This document shows, in pieces, positions 13,442 through 22,287 of a stretch of DNA of 64,000 bases. The notes beneath the pieces were generated by a model. It had not been told where the DNA came from. It saw nothing but the letters and a program-made list of their open reading frames with translations, and ran no database searches. Within the stretch, counting starts at the first letter, position 1, and the number at the start of each line of letters is the position of its first letter. Origin of the DNA: Isoetes taiwanensis (Eukaryota > Streptophyta > Lycopodiopsida > Isoetales > Isoetaceae); contig JAJEKV010000017.1 in the NCBI GenBank assembly GCA_021234155.1, positions 19,042,372 to 19,106,371 on the forward strand. The letters run 5' to 3'. Both the position numbers and the translations under genes were made by a program.

Positions 13442-14030
13442 TGTTTGGGGTCTGGGTTCGGGAACTCCTGCAAGACAGCCCTCTGTGAGGACCCTTGGAT
13501 CAAACAGGAGTATCCGGTGGCTGTGTCACGCGGGATTTGCAAAAGAAACAAAGGAAGAAGAGAAAAGAGAGAACAAAAGAACAATAAGATCACAATGATG
13601 AAAACAACTCCTTGATGTCAATGAAGATACATGAGCTCTCGAAATAGAGAGAAAACAGAAGTGAGACAAGACTCAAAACTCATCTAAAAAACTCATGTGC
13701 TAGCTCTACTCATATATATAGTACAATGGCCTTTGGCCCAATATAGACACTCTGACTGATTTCGGTGCCGACTCCTGGAAGGAGGCCTGATTTGCAGGAA
13801 CACTGGCGGTGCCTCTTGAAATGCCTGAAATCATGCTGACGCTGACGCAGGCGGTGACGGCCCGTCACTTGTCTGAGCGCCTCCTCTTGGTGGCAGGCGC
13901 GGCCTTTGACTGCGTGGTCTGCTGCTTGGTCTTCTGTTGGGCCTTGGACGACTGAGCAACTGGGTCCTTGGCCTTGACTTGGTCCGTTGTATGCATAAAT
14001 AGTCCTGTACCAGGACGTACAGGACTAACA
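13442..14030 (-). repeat. E1 3' LTR
   Basis: A 589-bp LTR starting TGTTTGGGGTCTGGG on + and ending AGGACTAACA (element sense TGTTAGTCC...CCCAAACA). It matches the left ends at 23424 and 62617 and, inverted, the two LTRs of E2. In element sense a TATA-like run (TATATATG) lies at about 13712-13720, followed by the transcribed part. A purine-rich polypurine tract abuts it at 14031-14043. Confidence 0.92.
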
Positions 14031-15376
14031 CTCCCCCCCACCAAACGACACTCAGGGTGAAGTGTTTCTGATGGCGGGAACCCGGCAGTTTGAAAGTGAT
14101 CCTCACGGGAATGAGGACGGGCGCCATTGTGGTAATTGCCGATGAGGTCCTGGCGTGTTTGAAGAGCGTCAGGAGTGTTGAGCCCAAGTGCAGGATCTGC
14201 ATCAATGAGAAATCTGGAGCGGACCATATCTTCAAGGGCAGCATGTGCCTCAGAAGGAACGAACTGGCATTCCATGAGAAGGTAGGTCTGGAGGCCGAAG
14301 GCATTGACGCTGGCATTTGGGTTGCAATAAAAGATAGGACGCTGCCGATTGAGCGAGCTTACCAGGAGGCACTTGAGAGCAGCACAGAAACTGGCTTGAC
14401 GGTGAACAGAAGGGTCCGGTGAGGTGGTGGCATTCTGCAAGAAGGCATCAAGGCCATGAACAGCATCAGCGGGCTTTTGCCAACCACGCTCATTGGCAAT
14501 ATAGATCCAATTGTCTGTGTGGTCCAAGGTGGCACCACTTTCCCATTCTGAGCGTCGAACAAATTGCAGATCCCATCGGAGATCCGTCGAGATCTGAGGA
14601 GGAGTCCACCCAGCGTGGCCTTCCAGGACCTTTGTCCAAAACGGAAGATGCCAGTTAGAGATGAGAAACCTGGGTCGTGGAGGGACACCCAATGAAGCAT
14701 ATGGAGAGGGAGTCAGCCCCGTGGGCGTGGGCTGCTGAGCCAGCTCCCGGAATTCGCGAACAAGGTCTTGATCAAGAGCACGGCACCACTGGTCCCAATC
14801 GGAAGCAGAGAGTGGAGTAGAGACGGGAGGATTCTCCCAACCCGTGGGTGTCGTCTTACTGTCCAGAAGGGCACGCAATTGATTGTAGCCTGCCAAGTGT
14901 TGCATATAAACTTGTGCAAACTGAAGATCCTCAGGATGCGCTAGACACTTCTGCACTTGTTCAAGTGTTTTTGCTTGCCACAAGGGTAAGTGATGAGCAA
15001 GCTCAGGCATGTACTCCTGGCCAAGAGCGTGAGAGCGATCATGATCCTTTAAATAGGGGTTGTTATCCATTAACACCCAGTGAGCGTCAAGGTTGCCAGG
15101 AAAATTTCGATGTGGCCCGCCTCTGAATTTGTGTTGTGTATGAGCCAAATAAAAGTCATGAAAGATATACACCATTGGCTGAACAACTCGGAAGATGATC
15201 AAATCAGGGTCTTCACAGTGGATGAGGTCGAAAACTAAGAGAGCACAGAGTAAGCCTTTGTCTTCAACGGAAAGGTCCGGCCAAATCCTGAGAAAATCCT
15301 CATTGCGTACCTGTGCATCAACCTGTCCGTCTGCCGCGTACCACTTCAGAAGAAAGAGGTGGCGTCGGGCAACCAC
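13865..15376 (-). CDS. E1 env-position ORF3, C-terminal part (unknown function)
   Basis: An open frame of 503 codons in sense orientation downstream of integrase. It has a globular, Trp/Pro-rich part (DFLRIWPDL, YMPELAHHLPLW, DNWIYIANERGW). It then crosses the polypurine tract and continues about 55 codons into the 3' LTR, ending in the basic stretch KAAPATKRRRSDK, which resembles a nuclear localisation signal. E2 (42394-43984) and E3 encode the same protein with indels. There is no signal peptide or membrane segment, so it is not a typical envelope protein. It is probably the C-terminal half of the protein whose N-terminus starts at 17033; frameshifts near 15430 and 15810 separate the parts. 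I do not recognise the family. Confidence 0.7.
   Translation of the reverse strand: MVARRHLFLLKWYAADGQVDAQVRNEDFLRIWPDLSVEDKGLLCALLVFDLIHCEDPDLIIFRVVQPMVYIFHDFYLAHTQHKFRGGPHRNFPGNLDAHWVLMDNNPYLKDHDRSHALGQEYMPELAHHLPLWQAKTLEQVQKCLAHPEDLQFAQVYMQHLAGYNQLRALLDSKTTPTGWENPPVSTPLSASDWDQWCRALDQDLVREFRELAQQPTPTGLTPSPYASLGVPPRPRFLISNWHLPFWTKVLEGHAGWTPPQISTDLRWDLQFVRRSEWESGATLDHTDNWIYIANERGWQKPADAVHGLDAFLQNATTSPDPSVHRQASFCAALKCLLVSSLNRQRPIFYCNPNASVNAFGLQTYLLMECQFVPSEAHAALEDMVRSRFLIDADPALGLNTPDALQTRQDLIGNYHNGARPHSREDHFQTAGFPPSETLHPECRLVGGSVSPVRPGTGLFMHTTDQVKAKDPVAQSSKAQQKTKQQTTQSKAAPATKRRRSDK
14031..14043 (-). promoter_or_regulatory. E1 polypurine tract
   Basis: On the minus strand the bases read GGTGGGGGGGAG directly before the 3' LTR. 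This is the RNase H-resistant primer for plus-strand DNA synthesis in LTR elements. E1 has seven G in the run, against five in E2 and E3. The difference shifts the frame of the overlapping ORF into the LTR. Confidence 0.8.
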
Positions 15377-15429
15377 ATAATCCAGGTAACTTGAAGGAGG
15401 AGGAAATCCACAGGAATGTGGAGAGCTAT

Positions 15430-17033
15430 ATTAATGTAACCTTTCTATTTATGTTGGGCGTCTTCAGCAGATTGAACAACTTCCTGGAGTTGATGGTCGA
15501 GGTTACGGATCTGATTTTCCTTTTCAAGCAGAAGACGGGAGTGATCACGGAACCTTTTATGAGAGAGTGTGCCATGGGAAGAGGATTGCCCCGGAGTATG
15601 GAGTCGAAGCGTGGCAATCTCTGCATCATCAATGATTTTTTGTTTATGTGCTTCTGTAAGCTGAGACTGAAGAGAAGTGACCTGAGTTTGCAGCGTGGTC
15701 AGTTGACCTTGGAGAGAGCGGAGGTGGTCGTTGCGCTCCTTGAGCTCTTGTACATGAGTATGGTAATTCTTAGAGAGCTCAGTGTACAGCGTGTTAAGAT
15801 CTGCAAGAGCTTTATCCTTTCACCAAGCACTTGATCCTTGGCTTTGTTCTGGTCAAGCAGTTATTGAATTGTGGATTGTAACTGAGCCTGTTGATCAGTA
15901 AGCAGGCTGATCTGATCATGTGCAGTCTTGAGATCTTCACGGGCCCTTAAAAGAGCCTCGTGCTTTTCTTGAAGTTTGTCTTCCAGGGATTGAACTTGCG
16001 TGGTGGCAGCGTGGAGATCCCTGTGAACCACTTCCGAGGCCTCCAGGTATGTTTGAACCCCATTCATGAAAGCGTCTTGAGATTCTTGTAACTTGAGGAC
16101 AATGGCTTGAACATCCTGTTGATATTGATAGAGGGTCTGCCTGGGAGGAAGAGGTGCAGAGCCCTGTTGTTGCCTTGTCTGTGACGTCTGAGAGACATGA
16201 TGAGAAGTGGAGGGCATGGATTCTGTGGAGGAAGAAGAGACAGTAACATGCGTGGTGTTGTGGTGATCATGACCAGGAGAAGTAGGGCGTGAATTTTCAG
16301 CCTTTTGGTTTTGAGGAAGGGAATGAAAAGATTGATGAGTGGTTGTACGGGATGTGGAAGGTGATCCAGGGAGAGGAAGGTAATGACAGATGATGGCTTG
16401 AAGATGGGCACCCACGGAGGCTTCAAAGCCAGAAGAAGGGGCTGCCCTGATGCGATCTACTTCATGAAGAAGTCTGAAGAACATCATTTGTGGCCAATCA
16501 ATATGGTGAGGAGAGTGGATGGCCATGATGACAACATTATAGAACTGTTTATTGATATGGATGTTCTTGATGGAATACCCAAGGAATTTGCGCCACAGAA
16601 ACTTGACAAAGGTGTCGTGGGTCTTGGCAATATTTGTGAGACAATGCATGTTGGCTTGATAAGCAGTGGCGCCATACTTAGTGACATCCACATCCTGTAA
16701 GGCAGCCCAAGATAAAGAAGGTCTTTTAAGAGGAATGTGGAATACCTCAGAAATCAGAGCCTGAGTAAGCAAAATGGTGGTGCCGTCAACCGTGGTGGCG
16801 TATCCTTCCGGGCTGTTGATGATATGAGCGACAAACTGCTTCAATTGCTCTGGATTTGGTGCAGGGATATCCTGTTGAGAGAATTCATAAAGCCCATGGC
16901 GGTCCGCCACTTCACGACTCAAACCAGCTAGGGCTTCGCGAAAGGTCGGTGTGGAGAAGGTTACGGACTCGAAAAGAGCCGGATCTCTTGGAGCAGAAGC
17001 TTGAAGTTGAGGAAATTTGGGTGAAGCAGCCAT
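15430..17033 (-). pseudogene. E1 env-position ORF3, N-terminal domain and coiled coil
   Basis: The start chosen is the ATG at 17033-17031 (MAASPKFPQL), because E2 has the matching start at 41026 (MAAPRF). The first 230 residues form a conserved domain with VDGTTILLTQ, DVDVTKYGA, KFLWRKFLGYSI and HIDWPQMMFFRLL. Its spacing resembles the Athila ORF1 / putative plant transposon domain, but that is a weak match by eye. A Ser/Thr/Gln-rich linker follows, then a long coiled coil with repeated Leu, Glu, Gln and Lys. An in-frame TAA at 15861-15863 and a frameshift near 15810 interrupt the coil, which resumes in another frame down to about 15430. Confidence 0.65.
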
Positions 17034-17535
17034 GGCGAAGAGCGTCGGAAAGGAACAGGAAAATCTGTCTTGAGAAGCCGGAGGGCGGAGAGCAGAAGAC
17101 GAAAACGAAGAGAGACGAAAATGTTTTAGGGCACACAAGTTGTGTCGAAGGGGCGTGATGAGAATGAAGCAGCAACCGTTGATGATGCCAGGTGGCGATA
17201 GATGCACAGGAGGCGATTGAGAGGTAAAAATTTGGCTAAGTCCCCAGGCAGTGAAGGGAAAAGCAATGGACGGTGGGGATGAGACATAAATGAGCGATCG
17301 GATGTGACAGCTGGCGAAGGTACACATATTAATGTTCGACGAGCGTGAAAAGAAGGAATGTCATTTAATGCGGGCAACTCGAAGTGGGATATCATTAAAA
17401 CGAAGGTGTCAGAAGGTACCATGGCTAGATATGCGGCGGGAGAAAAGATTCCCAGTTTAGAAATGGCCTTGCATTGCATCCACGTCGGCGAGTGTTCTGA
17501 TTGGTCCACGTCAATAGTAGTCCCGTCGGTTGGGC

Positions 17536-17543
17536 TATATAAG
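17536..17543 (+). promoter_or_regulatory. TATA box of the antisense gene in E1
   Basis: TATATAAG lies 38 bp before the ATG at 17581. The same element is present in E2 on the opposite strand (40509-40516, context GCTATATAAGACGA in both). Conservation of both the TATA box and the start codon in an otherwise decayed region suggests a real promoter. Confidence 0.6.
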
Positions 17544-17580
17544 ACGAGTAGTGGGCGAAGCTGAGGCACCCTTGGCGACC

Positions 17581-17841
17581 ATGAGTATAGCAGCGGCTGG
17601 TTTGAACGAGAACTGCACGATGCCAACTAACTGTCAGGAATGGATCACCTGCAAGATGAACTGTCTGGATCTCTGGAAATGCCACAACCGTGGCATCCCT
17701 ATGGATGGCTGGTGCAGTGGGATGGCTGAGCATTCCGACCCTTTGACCAATCCCATGGAGGTGGTGGTGCATCTGCGCTGGGATCCGGAGCAGAACTACT
17801 ACCATATCTTCCGCATCACCTCTGCTCCCAACCCGGAGTAG
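17581..17841 (+). CDS. Antisense Cys-rich mini-gene in E1 (aORF)
   Basis: Encodes an 86-residue protein on the strand opposite to E1, between integrase and ORF3. It has six cysteines in the first 45 residues (positions 12, 18, 24, 28, 34 and 45; pattern C-x5-C-x5-C-x3-C-x5-C-x10-C), with WITCKMNCLDLW and GWCSGMAEH around them. The ATG at 17581 was chosen over 17530 because a TATA box sits between them. E2 has the homologue at 40225-40470 with a small deletion. Antisense ORFs in the 3' part are known in the Tat lineage (Grande and relatives), but I do not recognise this protein. It could bind a metal or be disulfide-bonded. No signal peptide is visible. Confidence 0.6.
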   Translation: MSIAAAGLNENCTMPTNCQEWITCKMNCLDLWKCHNRGIPMDGWCSGMAEHSDPLTNPMEVVVHLRWDPEQNYYHIFRITSAPNPE

Positions 17842-17966
17842 AGGGGTTTTAATCTTAGGATTTTGTAAATAGGGCACTGCCCATAGAGCTCTGCTCACAG
17901 CGGAAGTAAGTGGGCAATGCTCACATTTTGTAATTTGCCTCTACTATAAATATAAATATGTCGCTT

Positions 17967-18533
17967 TTAGTCACTATCTGTGGAGTCTGAACTTGGTTGT
18001 GTCGCATGTGTAGAACCGTCTGTAGCTTCTGTATGAAATTGTTTAAGGCGAAAGCCATTAACCAGAGTAGGTAATGGAGTGCCATCCAACTCGGCCAGCT
18101 TGAAAACACTGGGTTGAACAACTTGTATAATTTGATAAGGACCAAGCCACCTGAACTTTAACTTGCCCGGAAAATTTTTGTAATGAGAATCATAAAGAAG
18201 AACCAAATCACCTTCTTTGAATGTTTTTGTCTTAAGACGTTTGTCATGCAAGGATTTCTGCAACTGTTGACCATAAAGAACACGAATGTAAGCATCTCTT
18301 CGAAGTTCATCTAACTGTTCCAATTGATAAACCCGTTCCTTGAGTGCAGCAGGTGGATTATGTGTTGTAGCAAGTTGGAAACGGAGAGTCGGAAGAATAT
18401 ATTCAAAGGGCATAAGAGCTTCTTGACCATAAACCAATTTGAAAGGAGTGTGGCCAGTAGCAATTTTGAAACTGGTGTTATAAGCCCAAAGAACTAGGCA
18501 ACTTGTCTTGCCAATCTGTGCGAGAAGCATCAC
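17967..18533 (-). pseudogene. E1 integrase C-terminal remnant
   Basis: Contains the end of the integrase core and the C-terminal DNA-binding region: VLWAYNTSFKIATGHTPFKLVYG, ALMPFEY, LDELRRDAYIRV, FKEGDLVLLYDS, and GKLKFRWLGPYQI (the GPY motif). No chromodomain follows. Compared with E2, about 525 bp carrying the DDE catalytic core are missing between this part and the preceding RNase H ORF, so E1 integrase cannot work. Confidence 0.85.
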
Positions 18534-18554
18534 AAATTTTCTTGAGAACAGTGA

Positions 18555-19640
18555 TTAGGGTTTTGTTGGTACTTTCAGCCACTCATGAGGGAGGACACAA
18601 CGACGGAGGACCATGTCTTTGCCGCGTTTGTATAAATGACCTGCAACCATGGTATAGTCACGGACCTCTCGAAGAAACTGACGGCGGCGTGAGCGAAGCT
18701 TGTCTGAAGAGAGCGTCGGATCGTCAGGAGGAAGAGCACCAGTGAGAAGATATTGCTGAAAGTTGTGAAACCAATGGGGCGTGGCCGTGACCAGGAACAA
18801 TTGAGCGTCTGGAAAGGCATCAGAAACACCCGTGGAGGGATCATCCGTGTGGATGCGTGAAAGATAATCAGGCACCACATGAGACTTGCCTGCCTTATGA
18901 ACAATTTCAAAGGGAGCGAATTCTTGCAGAAGAAGAACCCAACGAGCAATTCTACCCGTGGGCGTGGCTTTGTTGATTAAATAAAGAAGAGCTTGATGGT
19001 CAACAAAGAACTTGATGTGGCTGCCCAACAAATAATGACGGAAACGTTGGACACAGAAAACTAAGCCCAAGGCTTCCCGTTCCGTGGCAGAATAGTTGCG
19101 CTCAGCAGGATTGAGTTTCTGGCTGGCATAGCGGATCGGTTTATCCGTGTGCTCATCATAGGCCTGAGAAAGAACAGCACCAATGGCAAAAGCAGAGACA
19201 TCAACATGAACATGAAATGGCTTGTCCCATTGAGGAGGAACAAGTACCGGGGCCTGAGTAAGTAACAGCTTCAACTTCTGAAAAGCAGCTTCCGCTTGAG
19301 TATTCCAAGCCCAAGTGGATTCATCACCCGTGAGTTTATGAATGGGATCAGCGATAGCTGCAAGTCCAGGAATAAAGGTGGAATAGTAATTAACCTTACC
19401 CAGGAAGGAACGTGTCTCTTTGATATTAGATGGTGCTTGAGCCTTCAGTACACAACTGATTTTAGCAGGATCCGTGGTGATCCCATCTTTGCTAACCACA
19501 TGACCCAAAAGAACACCTGAGGTGACGCAGAAAGTGCACTTCTCAGGATTGAGACTAATGCCAGATTCATCACATTTTTGAAAGACAAGCTCTAACTTCT
19601 CCAAGTGATCATCCATGGAGCTGTAGGCTGAAAAAAGATC
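18555..19640 (-). pseudogene. E1 RT thumb, RNase H and integrase zinc-domain start
   Basis: The frame begins just after the deleted RT active site (FSAYSSMDDHLEKL). It then shows GHVVSKDGI and SFLGKVNYY (RT connection), followed by RNase H with HVHVDVSAFAIGAVLSQ, ATEREALGLVFC, IKFFVDHQALLYL and a DYLSR end. The integrase N-terminus (YTMVAGHLYKRG, RRCVLPHE) follows before the internal deletion. The enzyme would degrade the RNA strand of the RNA/DNA hybrid. Confidence 0.88.
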
Positions 19641-20092
19641 TGGAGAAAAGGTTGATCCTTCATATAGTCTTGAAAGACTGAGAGCATGATGCGCTGAAAG
19701 GTTGAAAGAGAGTTTGATAAACCAAAAGGGACCACCTTGTAGGCAAAAGTGCCCCACGGGGTGGTGAAGGTAGTTTTGAGTTGATCGTCTTTCTTGATAG
19801 AAATTTGATTGTACCCAGAGAAACCATCCATGAAGGAGTACATTTCATGACCAGTAACCTCTTCAAGAACCTGGTCAGTGAAGGGAAGCGGGAAGTGATC
19901 ACGCTCCGTAGCTTGATTGAGTTTTCTGTAGTCCACGCAAACGCAGATCTTACCATTGTGTTTGAGAGCAATGACAATGGAGCTCACCCATTCAGAGTGT
20001 TTGACCTCATAAATCAGGCCAGCAGCTAAGAGTTTGTCAATTTCGGCCTTGACGCGGTCACAATAATTTGGGTTGAGCCTGTACTGTCGTTG
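19592..20092 (-). pseudogene. E1 reverse transcriptase fingers/palm, catalytic DD deleted
   Basis: Reads YRLNPNY, EWVSSIVIALKHNG, VCVDYRKLNQATERDHFPLPF, MYSFMDGFSGYNQI, TTFTTPWGTFAYKVVPFGL, with the catalytic Asp of motif A in FMDGFSGY. A 10-bp deletion near 19630-19636, relative to E2, removes the QDD of the second active-site box and shifts the frame. The frame is continuous with the protease end upstream except for one UAG at 20093-20095. Confidence 0.9.
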
Positions 20093-21876
20093 CTAGATTG
20101 GGCGTGCATCAGGTTTGGTAGGAATGGTGAGTTCCCCCAATTCTTTTTTGATACCTCGAAGGTCTTTGTAGCTCCAAGCAAAAATGTGTTTGAACTTCTT
20201 GAACAGCGTCACGGCGCGTGCTTTATAAGTGGATGGAAGATTTGCAGCTAAGCGGACGGGTTGATTGTTACCAATGTCCACGATGTCCACTTCTGGAGTT
20301 TGAATATGAGGAACAACCTCCGTGTCCTGTACCTGATGAGCAGGAGGTTGAAACATGACAGGAGGAGCAGCATTTTGAGTGATGAAGAAAAGAGGCTGCT
20401 GAGTATCATCAAGCAAGGGTTGCTTCATGACGGCATTGACATCAACAGTCTCCAAAGAAGGAGTTGTGTCTGGATGATCAAGATGTTGAATATGATTATA
20501 GGAAGCCAGGTAAGGGTCCACGAGAGCAGCCACAGCCTGATCCTGATCCAGCGTCATCTCACCCCAAGGATCTTCATACTCCGGGTAGGATGAGAGAGGC
20601 AGCCCTGCAGGTGGAGCTTGAACATGATAAATATTTTGGGCTTCTTCAGAGTCAGTGTCGGAAATTGAAGGTTCAGCATTCTCGACAGAGATCAATTTGC
20701 CAGTTTCTAAATCCATTGTTGCATTGAGATGTCCATCTGTAATGACAAGCTGGTCCGTGGCCCAGTAATGAATACTTTTAGCCTGGCGGAGAAAGGGTCT
20801 ACCCACCAGCATTTCATAATCACCGGGATCTTCTCCAGCTTTCCATACTCCAAATTCCAAGGGAATTTGAGATCACCAATGCTGATATGGAGAAGAGGAG
20901 TAACACCTTGGGGACGCGTGATATGGCCATTTGCCAACTTGATGTCATAGGGGGCACGGTATAACTGTTTGATCCCCAATTGCTTTCGGAGCTTATCAGT
21001 AATAAGATTGACGGCACTACCACCATCGATCTGAACATGATTGATATGCTGATTGCCCACCGTGGCATGCACTGTGGGTGTTGAGGTCGCGACAGCACCA
21101 ACCAGAACAGTGGGAAGAGGTAACTGATCTTTGAGAGCTGGACAAAGTTTCAAAATGGTGGCCAGACTCAAGGGAATCTTGATTTTGGCAAGTTCTTCTT
21201 GAAGTTCCAAAGGAACATGAGAAAAGGGGTCCGCAGGATCTAGTGGAGCAGGAGTCTGTGGTAAAGAAGCAGAAACTTCTTTGAGAAGCTCGACCTCAGC
21301 AGCAATATTTGGGTACGGCTGAGAGCGTGTGCTGGTGGAGGACGATGGCGCGTCCTGACGCTGCTGAGCTCTAGTAGTGGCATGAACATTTGCCAGTGTG
21401 CGACCTTCCACAGCTTGCATGAGTTTAAGAATGCTTTGTCTCACTTTGGGCATGACGTGAGGCATGAGTTTGTCAAGATCAGGCGCGAAATGAACTTTTT
21501 TATCTTCCTCGTGGGGGACCGTCTCAATAGCAAAAGCTGGTTGCGTGTCGTGAGGTATGATGGTCAAAGGGCGTGAAGCCCTGGTCTGACGTGAGACCAG
21601 ACCAACCCAATTGGACTGCTGGACTGGAGGGTTGAGTGCCTGATAAATCTCCTCTTGAGCTTGTTGATCCATAGGATTGGAGGTAGCTGCTGCTTGCTGA
21701 GGGCGCTGTTGTTGAGGCGGCCGAGGGGCTTCCTCAAAACAGGACGGGGGCCTTGTTTGCCGTTGGCCACCCATAGTTGATAAGCCGTGAGGCGTACTGA
21801 AGCTGGCTGATTGGAACCTGGAAGTTGGACTTGAACTTGGGGAAGTTGAGGACACGTTGTGGTGGTGTGACCCCAT
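20093..21876 (-). pseudogene. E1 aspartic protease and linker to RT
   Basis: The retropepsin site is VQIDGGSAVNLITDKL (about 21000-21035), with DGGS in place of the more usual DSGS/DTGS. GHITRPQGV and a LVGRPFLRQAK block follow; the latter corresponds to the protease C-terminal strand. A frameshift around 20830 separates 20707-21876 from 20093-20860. The protease cleaves the Gag-Pol precursor. The last frame ends at a UAG followed by CAA, beyond which RT continues in the same frame. Confidence 0.82.
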
Positions 21877-22250
21877 TCATGACAATGATAACATTGCGCC
21901 TTTGAAGGATCAAAGGGAGGACGGGTGCCTTGGCCCCGTGGCTGCTGAGATTTCTGTATTTGTTGATACTGCTGAGGTTGTTGATTTTGATACTGCGGAG
22001 GTGGATATGACTGTTGTTGCTGAGGTATGGTCTGGACTTGAAAAACCATCTTATTCCTGAAAGGTGTAGGATGAGAGCGAGTGCATTTCTCCGTGGCGTG
22101 ATTGCACATATTGCACCTTTTACAGTGAGGAGGTCCATTGGAGGAGTTGCATTCATTTGCCAGATGGTCCTGATATTTACAAATATGACACCAGATCTGT
22201 GAGCGTTGAGGATTTGTTTGCTGAGGCTGGACGACATTCTGAGGAACCAT
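21564..22250 (-). pseudogene. E1 nucleocapsid with three zinc knuckles
   Basis: Three exact CX2CX4HX4C knuckles occur: CHICKYQDHLANEC, CKRCNMCNHATEKC and CYHCHEWGHTTTTC. A Gln/Pro-rich spacer lies between the second and third. They bind element RNA for packaging. A frameshift caused by a deletion near 22260-22290 (relative to E2) separates this part from the capsid, and another frameshift leads into the protease frame. Confidence 0.88.
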
Positions 22251-22287
22251 GATGGGAGGTATGAAAGGAAGTTCCGTGAGAGCACGC

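Noticed and set aside
14090-14422. ORFs antisense to ORF3 and gag (for example 14090-14422, 23074-23580)
   Set aside because: They mirror the codon pattern of the sense ORF, have no TATA, and are not kept in E2 or E3, unlike the antisense mini-gene at 17581.
13865-17033. An envelope glycoprotein in E1
   Set aside because: The position fits, but there is no signal peptide, membrane segment, furin-like site or Cys-rich ectodomain; the protein is coiled-coil and basic at its end.
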